A stretch of DNA of 64,000 nt. Origin: Congeria kusceri. Taxonomy: Eukaryota > Mollusca > Bivalvia > Myida > Dreissenidae. Within the stretch, counting starts at the first letter, position 1. Every line of letters begins with the position of its first letter. The DNA is taken from assembly GCA_027627225.1 (NCBI GenBank), contig CM051033.1, positions 6,726,801 through 6,790,800 on the forward strand, written 5' to 3'. The position numbers and the translations under genes are program-made. This document shows, piece by piece, positions 11,386 to 22,900 of the stretch. The notes under the pieces were generated by a model that saw nothing but the letters and a program-made list of their open reading frames with translations, had not been told where the DNA came from and searched no databases.

Positions 11386-14300
11386 GCTGCGGAGACCAAG
11401 CAAGAGGCTGTGGACACCATAAAGCCAGTAACAGGCCGACTGTTCAGCAGGGCTGGTAACTTAGTTTAGTGTTATAGAAATCAATGTTTGACTGCATTTA
11501 CTGTCAGCATATGAACTCTATGGTCTTGACATATATACAGAGTAACTTCAAATGTAGACTATTACGGGTAATAAATATGCGTGCAATAGAAGCCTTTTGA
11601 ATTAGTGTGATAAATGTTAATGCAAACAGTATTAATCTCTGTTTAAAAACCTATGCCGATATATTTAATAATGTTCTATTATCTACCTGCCAAAATCACC
11701 CTTCTGTTGCTTTACAAGTACATTTTTAGCTCAACTATTCACTGATAAGCTCGAGCTACACTACTCACCTATTTGTCTGCGTAATGCTCTGGTAAAGGTT
11801 TGTGTGCAACAAGTACATATATCTGTAACTACTACAGATATTCAATTGGAACTTCATACATGTCTTCAGGGTCATTATATAAGGTCACTGGCCAAGACCC
11901 ATAACTGTGACCAGCATTTCAGCAGAAGTATGCCTCTTTTTGTACTAAGAAATTCAGGTTAAAGTTTGTGTGAAGCAACTCCATATCTCTATATCTACTA
12001 CAGAATTCTGACATTCAACTGAAACTTCACATATGCTTTCAGGGTCATTATATAAGGTCACTGGCCTAGACCCATTACTGTTGCCAGCATTGTAGCAGAA
12101 TTATGCCTCTTATTATGCTCCCGAAGGGAACTTTGGGAGCATATTGTAATCGCATCGTCTGTCGGTTCTTCCCTCTGTCCTTCTGTCTGTCTGTTAAGCT
12201 TCTTGTGCGGAGCATAACTCTATTAGTATTAAAGGGATTCAAATGAAACTGCATATAATGATAGAGGACAATGAGAGGAAGTTCAGAGTACAAGGACCGC
12301 AACTCTTTCTTCAATATTAATGGAGTTATTGCCATTTGTTAACCAAATTTTTCGAAGAATAATTTATGTTATTAGATTGGGGTATGTCGTTGGTGAGCTG
12401 ACGGGCGGGGTGGCGGCGTCAACTTTTTGTTTCCACTCTCTAGCGTGAGAACGGATTTAAATATTTTAATGAAACTTTATACATAGATACCTTATATCAA
12501 GACCTCGCTTGGATTGCATACGGGGTGGGTGGGGTCAAGGTCACCATTACTAAAAAAAGAAAAACGGTCTCTGCTCAATAACTTGAGAACGAATCGAGAT
12601 ATTTTAATGAAACTTGATGCATATATACCTTATATTGAAGCCTTGCTTGAGATTGCATATGGGGTGGGTGTGGTCAAGGGCAAGGTGACAGGTACTAAAA
12701 ATAGAAAATGGTTTCCACTTAATAACTTGAAAACACATTCAGATATTTTAATGAAACTTCATACATAGATACCATATATCAAGACCTCGCTTGGAATTGC
12801 ATTTTGGTTGGGTGGGGTCAAGGTCTAGGTCACCATTTCTAAAAAAGAAAAACGGTCTCTGCTCAATAACTTGAGAACGCATCGAGATATTTTAATGAAA
12901 CTTTATACATATATACCTTATATCGAAGCCTTGCTTGAGATTGCATATGGGGTGGGTGTGGTCAAGGTCAAGGTGACAGATACTAAAAATAGAAAATGGT
13001 TTCCACTTAATAACTTGAAAACACATTCAGATATTTTAATGAAACTTCATACATAGATACCATATATCAAGACCTCGCTTGGAATTGCATTTTGGTTTGG
13101 TGGGGTCAAGGTCTAGGTCACCGTTACTAAAAAAAAGAAAAACGGTCTCTGCTCAATAACTTGAGAACGCATCGAGATATTTTAATGAAACTTGATGCAT
13201 ATATACCTTATATTGAAGCCTTGCTTGAGATTGCATATGGGGTGGGTGTGGTCAAGGGCAAGGTGACAGATACTAAAAATAGAAAATGGTTTCCACTTAA
13301 TAACTTTAAAACACATTCAGATATTTTAATGAAACTTCATACATAGATACCTTATATTGGGACCTCTCTTGGGATTGCATATGTGGTGGGTGGGGTCAAG
13401 GTCACCATTGCTAAAAACAGTTTTAGCTTAATAACTTGACAATGCATTGAGATATTTTAATGAAACCTTATACATAGATACCTTATATCAAGACCTCGCT
13501 TGGGATTGCATATAGTGTGGGTGGTGTCAAAGTCTCCATTACTAAAAATAGAAAAATTGTTTCCTCTAAAGATATTTGAAGAAACTTCATACATTGATAC
13601 CTTGTATCTAGGCCACGCTTTGGATTGCATATGGGGTGGGTGAGATCAAGGTCGATGTCAATGTTACTAAATATACAAAAACGGTTTCTGCTCAATAATT
13701 TGAGAACGCATTGCGATATTTTAATTAAACTTCATACATAGATACCTTATAACGAGACCTCGCTAAGGAATGCATATGGCACCCAGAACTTTCTTTCATT
13801 ATTGTGCTGACTTTTATGCATTTCGTTGGAAAAATTTGGTTTTCATGGAATTTCCATGTTTCTTGTTTTTCTTGTGCGGATTCAAATGAAAAACTTCATA
13901 TAATGATAGAGGACACTGAGAGGAAGTGCAGAGTACACTCTTTTTGTAGGAAGCGTAATTTTTGCCAACATGTAACTCACATTGTGTTGCCTTCCTCTGA
14001 GAAACATATGCTTTGGGGGAATACGTCACATCCTGTGGCAAGCCTTGTACTTTGAAAAGTCAGGTTAAGGTTTGCGTGCAAGAGAAAATTCACTTTAAGG
14101 ATTGTGTGCAAAAAGTACACGTCTCTGTAACTACTATGGATATTTGAAAGAAACTTCACACATGTCTTTGGGGTCATTATGTAAAGTCACCGACCAAGGC
14201 CAATAACTCTGCAATTTAGCAGAATTATGACCCTTTTTGTACTTAAAAATTCAGGTTAAAGTTTCGTGCAACAACTCCATATCTCTATAATGACTACAGA

Positions 14301-15208
14301 TAGCTTGATTGCATCGAAAGCCTTTGGCTTATAGAGACGCTCTTGAGTCTGTTTCCTGGGAAGAACCAGTACTTGGTGTCTTTGGAAAGATCTTGAGAAG
14401 GCTCCTTGAGTGTGGATCGAACCCAGGACCTCCTGGTCCTAAGGCCGACACCATATCCACTAGTGGGTATCGAACCCAGGACCTCCCGGTCCCAAGGCTG
14501 ACACCATATCCACTAGTGGGGATCGAACCCAGGACCTCCCGGTCCCAAGGCCGACACCATATCCACTAGTGGGGATCGAACCCAGGACCTCCCGGTCCCA
14601 AGGCCGACACCATATCCACTACACCATTGCGACTTCAGATATCTTTGTGGTCATTATGTAAGGTCAATGACCAAGGTCCATGACTCTGACCTGCAATTTA
14701 GCAGAATTATGCCCCTTTTTGTACTTATAAATTCAGGTTAATGTTTGCGTGCAACAACTTCATATCTCTATAACTACTACAGATATTCAGTTGAAACTTT
14801 ACACATGTCTTCAGGGTCATTATATAAGGTCACTATCCAACGCCTACAATTTAGTAGGATTATCTCTATATCTGCTACAGATATTCAATTAAAAGATCAC
14901 ACATGTCTTCAAGGTCATTATATAAGGTCACTGACCAAGGCACATATCTGTGACCAACATTTTAGGAGAAAAATATGTCTCTTTTTTGTAGTGATAAAGG
15001 CCGATGACTCTGACAAAGCGGTTGAATAGTCGAGCACGCTGTCCTGAGACCGCTCTTGTTAATATAAAGCTTGATGAAGTCTTCACTTATAATTATTAAC
15101 ACAACATCCACATGATTGCCAATATTATTTAGTTGTATTTACACACATACCCAAACAGATGGGCCTGGCAGTGATGTACAGAAAATAGATGGGTCAGCCA
15201 GGGAGTAA
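11386..15208 (+). CDS. Possible C-terminal exon pair of an unidentified gene
   Basis: Two exon-like segments, 11386-11455 and 15159-15208, on the + strand. The first is preceded by CATTGCCAG and reads AAETKQEAVDTIKPVTGRLF SRA before a donor G/GTAACT, leaving one base over. The second follows an acceptor ACCCAAACAG; joined to that leftover G it reads DGPGSDVQKIDGSARE and then stops at TAA (15206-15208). Junction phases agree, which would happen by chance one time in three. An earlier acceptor at 11371 is also possible. The intron (11456-15158) holds a large nested repeat. No upstream exons were found and I do not recognise the protein. An exon-like open frame with a good donor (AAG/GTAAGA) continues after the stop to about 15313, so the stop itself could be a mutation. 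Confidence 0.3.
12112..12340 (+). repeat. Dispersed repeat, second copy of the 20-330 family
   Basis: The hairpin-like left end CTCCCGAAGGGAACTTTGGG AG is followed by ATATTGTAATCGCATCGTC, then TTAAGCTTCTTGTGCGGAG, CATAACTCTATTAGTATTAA and GGGATTCAAATGAAACTGC. This matches the word order at 20-330. It lies inside repeat family E and is probably a nested insertion. Confidence 0.65.
12395..13790 (+). repeat. Satellite family B, array 2, with a 290-bp higher-order unit
   Basis: About ten monomers of the 2290-2995 satellite. Monomers alternate in type so that a two-monomer block of 290 bp repeats nearly unchanged, with equivalent points near 12582, 12871 and 13161. The high identity between these blocks against lower identity between adjacent monomers is a higher-order repeat, showing recent local amplification. 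Three almost identical open frames of 61-84 codons arise from this and are not genes. Confidence 0.85.
14300..14641 (-). mobile_element. tRNA-derived SINE (family S1) with expanded internal 54-bp repeat
   Basis: Read on the - strand it begins GTCGCAATGGTGTAGTGG (an A-box-like GGTGTAGTGG) and has the B-box GGTTCGATCC, followed by a body with TCAAGGAGCC, AAAGACACCAAGTACTGG and TTCTTCCCAGG. The 54-bp segment holding the B-box and part of the A-box region is repeated four times head to tail (14416-14631). Other members: 34612-34740 (-), 51616-51795 (+), 57536-57716 (-) and a weak one at 60462-60596 (-). The shared AACCAGTACTTGGTGTCTTT body identifies the family. Confidence 0.75.
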
Positions 15209-15459
15209 ACAGCTGGAATGGAACTCGAGCCAGACACAGGACCTGTACCGACAGAAGTGACCATGGTTGCGATAGTTATCAAGTTGAGGATTGCAACCCG
15301 AGGTATTGCCAAGGTAAGATGACATGGAGATCAACAACAGTTGCTAAAGCAGTGAAACGCTGCCCAAATGTAGTGTGGTTGCACCCAACAGATTTTTAGC
15401 TCGCCTGATCTCGAACTGAGACATCCTGTGGTCAGTCATCCTCCGGCGTCTGTCGTTAA

Positions 15460-15749
15460 TTAAGAAATAATTTTGCATTTAGAGTTGTTTATCGGCTAAT
15501 AAACAGCGATTTTGTGTTCTGATGCATATGAATTAAACCACAAGGCTGTCAGTGTTTATTAGCCGATTAACAACGATAATGCAAAAATTATTTCAATTGT
15601 AAAATGACCTAGCACAATTTTTTTGCAGTTACAATGCAATCTATATTATACAGTTTCTAAACTAATTTTGGGTTGTTTATTGGTAGTTTAACAACGGTGA
15701 ATTTTTTTCTTTGTCTATAGAAAAATTCTGCATGTTACACGTTAGAATT
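15460..15749 (+). mobile_element. Fold-back element family G, copy 2
   Basis: Starts TTAAGAAATAATTTTGC, has GTTGTTTATCGGCTAATAAA, GTGTTCTGATGCATATGAAT, TAAACCACAAGG, the return arm TTATTAGCCGATTAACAACG, then the right arm GGGTTGTTTATTGGTAG, TTTAACAACGGTGAA and TTCTTTGTCTATAG, ending near CACGTTAGAATT. It lies between the possible C-terminal exon and the TRIM-like gene. The central part is shortened relative to full copies. Confidence 0.8.
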
Positions 15750-16603
15750 GTCATTTATTGTGAACGTTTTGCTTTAAACTTGTTCTCTGAAACACTATAA
15801 GGAAGTTGAAAAACTTTTTTTTTTAAATGGGCATATATTGTTCAGATGATTTCCAATAAAGTTGACCTTTACAGAAAAACTTTGTAAAAAGGTAAATATA
15901 AACAAATATTTTTAAAGCAGTTGCTGCCTCTCTTTGTATTTAAAGTTTGATTGTGAGTCTTCACATAATCAGTTGGAACCCACATTTGATACTGACAGTG
16001 TGTCCTTAATGTGGGTCAGACAATTAAAGTGTTTTAGGACAGGAGTTGTCTCCCTTGGGTTTTAATGGAGATGGCATCATATTACAAGAATTAAACAGGG
16101 AAATTGTTTTTAAAATGACTAAAGAGAAAAAGATCAAATCAGTTTGCTATTTCGGCAAAAGGAAATGACAACTGTGATAAAATAGTCAGTGTGGTAAATC
16201 TCTTAAATAAAACACATTCTATAGACATTGATCAGTAAACGTTTAAACCAACTGCATTTGGTCTGTGTGATAAAAACTTGTTCAATGAAACCTGATATTC
16301 AGCTACAAAATCTTTGTCGCAGTGCAATATTTAAATTAATCCAATATTCACGTGACCTAATACTCACCTGACAGTTCACATAGTGACACTGTTTACTGGT
16401 ACATGTATCAGACCACTGAGCGTCATTTGAAGGTTATCTTGGTTTCTGTTCAGTTGGAAGTTTTAATTGCTTGACTATAATTGCCACTACATTTAATGTG
16501 TGCTTTCTGGAATATTTATTTATTTGAACAGAGACACTGTGACATTAATATTTCAATTTAATTTAAGTTGTAAAGTTTTGTTTGCTGAAAGTCAATAAGC
16601 AAA
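15750..16603. other. Upstream region of the TRIM-like gene
   Basis: No coding segment. An acceptor-like TTTATTTATTTGAACAG ends at 16531, so the first coding exon probably begins with a short 5' untranslated part (16532-16603) preceded by an intron. No TATA box or start site can be assigned with confidence. Confidence 0.35.
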
Positions 16604-16938
16604 ATGGCGACATTTTCTATGTCTACTGTTGCTAAAGGGTCAGAAGAATTTAAGGATTTTTGTTGTTCTACCTGCGAAGAGCAGTCTATTGAAGTAGTCG
16701 CAGAATTTTACTGTGAAACATGTTCAAAGTTTTATTGTGGAAAATGTATTCATCATCATGGTCAGTTGTTTAAAAAACATATCCCTTATGGAAGGGGAGA
16801 TATGAACAAATGGCCAATTTCAAAGAAGGTGGAGGATTTTCTGATGAAATGCGAAGTTCACAAAGATAAAAAATTGGAAATTTTCTGTGAAGACCATGGA
16901 CAGCTGTGCTGCTCAAATTGTTTTCTACTTAATCACAG
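16604..16938 (+). CDS. TRIM-like gene, coding exon 1 (both B-boxes)
   Basis: Encodes residues 1-111 and two bases of codon 112. The second B-box ends exactly at the donor CACAG/GTATCT; its last ligand region (H-R-QC) is completed by the first bases of exon 2, which confirms the splice. Reading on without splicing adds only ten codons before a stop (16967-16969), so the unspliced frame is not the product. A zinc-binding pattern of Cys and His pairs is intact in both boxes. Confidence 0.88.
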
Positions 16939-19900
16939 GTATCTTATGAATTATCTTTTTTTAAAATGATTGTTAAGATAACAATAATCCTTATTATTAG
17001 ACAATTTACTTTTTAGACTAACCTGATTTAGTATGTTTATTAATATAAACAAGAATTAAGTTGAGGACAATAACATACATGTAACGATTGGCTTGAGAAC
17101 CCCATATATTTATATATATCAGAAATAGTGCAGTTTTAAACTTCCAGTTTTTACCTGGATACCAATGTTTAACAGGTAAACTGACTACCTGAATGTTAAC
17201 ATTTTATAAAATCAATACATATCAAGGTTAGTACAGTTTGAGATTGACTTCAATACCACTCTTCTTGATATCAGTTACACATCAAGGGTTGAGTGTGAAT
17301 CTATTGTATCTGATATAGAAATGTAAAGCTATTAAAATACAGTCATGCTCAGTCTTTGAAATTCAATTAGTGCCTTTTCTTCACTATTTTGCAAACAATG
17401 TAGCCTTTATTCAAATGCTGGCATATTCATTTTAAGCTAAACTGGCCGAAGGCCAACGAGCTTATGCCATGGCGGTTCGTCCATCGTGTGTGTGTGCGTC
17501 CGTTGATTTTTCCTTTAAACGACATCTCCTCCGAAAACAGTTGCTGAAACTTCACACAGATGTTTCTTGGATTGTCCTCTATCAAAGTCACTCCAATATT
17601 TCCAGTCCGCTGCAAAAAAATGGCCACCAGAGCTTTAAATAGAAATATATTTAAATGACATTTCATCCTCAAACTCTTGGTGAATTTTCTAATAATTTAG
17701 AAAAAAAGTTCCTTGAGTTGTCCTCTACCAAAATTGCCCAAATGTTGATGCTCAGTTGAAAAACAACATGGCTTCCAGGGGGCGGGCCATTTTTTTCTTA
17801 AATGGCTGTATTGAAAACTTTGAAAATCTTTGTCTGAAACTATTGGTTGGAATTTAGAAATAATTTTACTGTTCCTTGGGAGGTTCTCTACAAAAGTTTC
17901 TCAAATTGTTAAGGTCTGTTGTAAAAACTATGGAGGCAGGGCATTTTTACCTTGTATGTTTTTATTGAAAATTTTGAAAATCTTGTTGGATTTCGAACTT
18001 CTTTGACAGAAATGTTCCTTGGGTGGTTTTCTACCAAAGTTGCTCAAATGGTTTAGGTCCTTAAACAAATGGCCGCCAACGGGCTGGCCAATTTTCCTAA
18101 TAGAATTATATTTAAAATGTTGAAGATCTTTATGTTAGAAGCCACTGGTTGGATTTCGAAGGAATTTCACAGAAATGTTCCTCATGTAGTTCTCTACCAA
18201 AACAAATTATTTTGATTTGGTTCAAAAACATGGCCGCCAGAGATTTGGGGAATTTTTAGCTCGACTTTTCGAAGAAAAGGCAAGCTAATCTACTCGCGTC
18301 GGCGTCGGCATCCAAGCTAGGTTGAAGTTTTTTGGTAAGCTGGTTTCTCAGGAATGGCTTGAGGGATTTCATTCAAACTTATAACATTCATTCCCCACAT
18401 TAAAATGAACCTATAGGCCAAGTTTGGTAACTCTAGTTTGAAAATTGTCAAAATTATGGGCCTTTTTGCAGTTAGAAATTTTACATATAACTATATGGAC
18501 AGGTTAAAGTTTTTCGGTAAGCTGGTTTCTCAGAAATGGCTTGAGGGATTTCATTCAAACTTAGAAGACTTATTCCCTATATTAAAATAAACTCCTAGGC
18601 CAATTTTGATAACTCTAGTTTGAAATTTGTCAAAATTATGGGCCTTTTTACTCTTAGAAATTTTAAGTATAAGCATACATGTTATAATTTTTTCAGGCCA
18701 AAACGGGACATTGCCAAAAAATCGCCAGGACATTTGACCGGGACACATTAATTTTGTCATTTTGTCGGAAAAAAAAGTAATAATAATAGTTTATCGTATC
18801 TAACCTAGGTCCTATTCCGTTTCGTGGTCTATATAGTTATAGTTCAAACAATAAACACCCAAAACAAATCACTCAAACATACACACGCATATATTTTATT
18901 CATATTTATTCAATAATATAAACGATTACATGTATTTTTAATTATGACATCAAAGAAATTACACGAAACACGCAAATATAAATTCTGATTGTCAAATAAA
19001 CAAATGCGTTTTCAAAGCCGACTACTCCAGCAGACTTATACCTGGGCTACGTTCCACTATACACTGCGTCATTAACTGCATCAAATTTTGCGATGTGAAC
19101 AATACAAGATTAAAGAAAGTAATGGTTGTTTTTGCATCTTTAATTCTGGAAAAGTTCTCAATTTATTTTCATACTTACCTTCAAACGTTACCAGACTAAT
19201 TATGTGACAACATCTATTCTATTTAAAATCAAAATAACAACTCACACAGTTCCTTTTTTATTCTGAAACAATGCAACAATCAGCAGCAATGAGCGACCCC
19301 AGATATATGACCCCCACCCCGCTAAACTGTGACAAAAGATCAATAAATTGCTAATTGGGTATCATTACTGCTCCTCTCTGACAGGCGGCAAGCGGGTATT
19401 GTTGTCATAGGGATCGATAAAGGGATTAACGATCTGAAGTTAATTGTTGGCCCAATGTAAGTTTTATGGTACACTAACATCAATTTTTGTGATTGACTGG
19501 GACAAGATGCATCTCACCGGGACGCCAGGACAGACCTCGCGAAACCGGGACAATCCCGGTGAGACCGGGACATATGGCATGTATGCATATAAGCTATATG
19601 GACAGGTTAAAGTTTTTCGGTAAGCTAGTTTCTCAACTTTTTGTCACCGCTCCCTAACTTGAGAACGGATTAAGCTATTGTAATGAAACTTCAAACGTAG
19701 ATATCTTATAACGAGACCTCGCTTAAGATTGCATATGGGATGGGTGGTGTCAACCTCAAGGTCACTTACTAAAAATAGAAAAACATTTTCTTCTCAATAA
19801 TTTGAGAACGTATTGAGATATTTTAATAACTCTTAATACATAGGTACCTTATATCAAGACCTAACTTGGAATTGAATATGGGGTTGGGGGGGGTCAAGGT

Positions 19901-22900
19901 CACTGTTACTAATAATAGAAAAACGGTTTTTACTCAATAATTTCAACACACATTGAGATATTTTAATGAAATTTAACTCGCTCAATAACTTGAGATTGCA
20001 TTGAGAATTGTATGAAACTTTACACATACATACCTTATATCGAGACCTCGCATGAGATTGCATATGGGGTGGGTGGGGTCAAGGTCACTGTTACTAAAAA
20101 TAGAATAAACGGTTTCCGCTCAATAACTTGAGAATGCACTGAGATATTTTAATGAAACTTAAAACATACGTACCTTATATTGCGACCTCACTTGCGATTG
20201 CGTATAGGGTCAAGGTCATTGTTACTAAAATAGAAAAACGGTTTCTGCTCAATAACTTGAGAACGCATTGAGATATTTTAATAAAACTTTAGACATAGAC
20301 ACTTTATATCGAGACCTTGCTTGGGATTGCATATAAGGTGGGTGGGTCACTGTTACTAAAAATAGAAAAATGGTTTCCGCTCAATAACTTGAGAACGCAT
20401 TGAGATATTTTAATGAAACTTAATACATAGTTACCTTATATCGAGACCACGAGTGGGATTGCATATGGGGTGGGTGATGTTAGGTCACTGTTTCTAAAAA
20501 TGGAAAAATTGTTTCCGCTCAATAACTTAAGAACACACTGAGATATTTTTATGAAACTTAATGCATAGATAGCTTATATCGAGACCTTGCTTAGGATTGC
20601 ATATGGGGTGGGTGGGGTCAAGGTCAAATTTACCATTACTATAAATTTTATTGATGTGCTGACTTTAATATATTCTGTTAGAAAATTTTTATTTTTCTGG
20701 AATTTCCATGTTTCTTGTTTAAGAAAAAAATGCGAGTAACTCTGACAAGCACAAGAAAAGTCTAGCGCGCTGTATCCGATAGCTCTTGTTTTCTTATATG
20801 GCTTATCAGGGTCCTTTTGCTTCTGACACTCCTTACTTAATAAGCCAGTGGAGCGATACAGACACTCATGTGCCTCTCGTTTTATTTTATTGCCAAAGTA
20901 CGCTTAAATATCCAGTAGAAGAATATATGAGGCATGTCGTGGGAAAACTGGCCTTAATGCATGTGCGTAAAGTGTCATCCCCGATTAGCCTGTGCATTCT
21001 GCACAGGCTGATCCGGGATGGAACTTAAGCAATGGTATTTTCCGTTTCAAGTCTCTTCTAAACATAAATCCGCTATAGGTGGAAAGTGCCAGAATCCGCA
21101 CAGGCTGATCCGGGACGACACTTTACGCACATGCATTAAGCCCGGTTTTCCGACGACACGCCACATAATGTTTTGAAAGGGCCAATGTAAACCATCCATC
21201 TCACAAGCTTTGAACTTAGAATATGTATAACAGTATTTTTATAAATATTTAAGAAAAATTTGCCAAATTATTTTAAGCATTTTGTTATAATATACTATAT
21301 TTTGTTTCAGACAGTGCACCAAAGTGACGCTTGTATCTGAGTGTGTCAAAACCCAGTCAACTGACCTGCAGCAGTTTGCAGTGAAGCTTCAAACAATTCA
21401 GGAACAAATGAACAATCTTCAAACAAATTGGGAGACCAGCATTAAGTCACTGCAGGGTTCATATGATGAACAATTACACAAAATACAAGAAATACGCAGA
21501 AAAATAAATGACACTTTAGACAATATTGAAAAAATCGCTTTAAAGGAAATGAAAAATACACTCACAAGTCTGCAAGCTTCTCTCAAGACTGATGCGAACA
21601 ACTGCAGTAGGCTTCGTGACGACTTGAAAATACTGCATGAAGCCATTCAGGACATAAGTGATATAAGCATGAAAGAACTCTCCTTTATAGCAAGCAAGAA
21701 ATGTAGCGACAAAATACAACAGTCTGAAACATATTTGAAGGAGAACTCTGTTCAGGTTAAAAGTTCACTAACATTCCAGCCTAACAGTGACATTGAGCAG
21801 TACTTGTCCAAACTGTCAGGTCTGGGGAGGATTGTACACAGTACCCAGCCATTGACAGTGCAGGGAAACCCAGACCAAGTATTGACGGTTGAAGGAAAGT
21901 CAGAATATGATGTGAGCATACCAAGTGATTCATCATCATGCAGGATCAGTGGCATATGTGTTCTGCCTGATGGCCAGATTCTTGTTGTAGACTACAATAA
22001 TAAGAAATTAAAGCTGCTGGACCAGCAGTACTGGGTGCTTACTCATTGTGATGTGTCTACTTCTACATGGGACATATGTCATATAACACACAGTGAAGTT
22101 GCTGTTACAGTTAATGATGGTAACACACATGAGATCCAGTTTATCTCAGTCAACAATGGGCAGCTGGTGAAGGGCAGGAAGCTTAAGTTACGACATTACT
22201 GTGCAGGTATCGTCCACCACCAGGGGGAGCTGTATGTCACTGATCGTACTGCACTGTACAAGTACACACTGGGTGGGAAACTGGTCAGCAAGCTGTATAA
22301 GGATACATCACAAAGTCTGACAGGTTAGAATCATGGCGGGTTCATCCGGATATTATTAGAAATATGTATCATAAAGTAATTGTAAGACTGCATAGTTGTA
22401 GAATGTACATGTGTCAATTTATTATTACAACAGCGGTAAAGAATGATTTTCAATATAATTGATTTATATATATAAGTTATCAGGCATTTTGACTGTCACT
22501 ACATGGCATGTCTATAAATAGACACCGAGTGCAAATCGATGACACACTCTGGCACCTGCTGTTTATATTTTGTGGTTTTCAAGTAAATATACATGTATTA
22601 TTGTTTCATAATTCATCGTGTTTTCGAACGTTATATGAAGTAAATAAACTTTAAATTGTTGTAGTTGACATTTGTTAAATTAATAGATTTGTATTTGTAA
22701 AACTGTTTAAATAACAACTGGCTTTTGTTACTTGTGTAGAAGAACGAGAGAGAGAAGTTTTATTTCATGTTGTTTTGAAACATATTTCCTGTTGTAAAAG
22801 CTTAACTTCTGTTATTATAATGTACATGTACATGTTATAAATATGTCAGCCTGTGTCAGCTATAGAATAACGCATATGTCAGTAATCATGTATACACGTA

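Larger units (their letters stand above)
11723..15060 (+). repeat. Repeat family E, copy 1, heavily nested
   Basis: Left end TTTTTAGCTCAACTATTC; right end GAATAGTCGAGCACGCTG followed by ACCGCTCTTGTT. GCTCAACTATTC and GAATAGTCGAGC are near-perfect inverted repeats, so the element has inverted subterminal ends. Its own body has about 165-bp units (CTACAGATATTCAATTG, AACTTCACACATGTCTTCAG, GGTCATTATATAAGGTCAC, GCAGAATTATGCCTCTTTTT). It is split by a dispersed repeat (12112-12340), a satellite array (12395-13790) and a SINE (14300-14641). Similar ends define copies at 18253-20790 and 38471-39357. Confidence 0.75.
18253..20790 (+). repeat. Repeat family E, copy 2, in TRIM-like intron 1
   Basis: Left end TTTTTAGCTCGACTTTTCG; right end GAAAAGTCTAGCGCGCTG then AGCTCTTGTT. 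The ends are inverted as in copy 1. The body begins with two units carrying AAGTTTTTCGGTAAGCTGG, TTTCTCAGAAATGGCTTGAG and AATTATGGGCCTTTTT. It is interrupted by a transposon at 18675-19587 and a satellite array at 19620-20650. It accounts for more than half of intron 1. Confidence 0.75.

Noticed and set aside
12514..13346. Three near-identical frames of 61-84 codons that look like a tandem gene family
   Set aside because: They are the 290-bp higher-order satellite unit.
14416..14631. CRISPR-like array of direct repeats
   Set aside because: The repeats are contiguous without unique spacers, inside a eukaryotic SINE.
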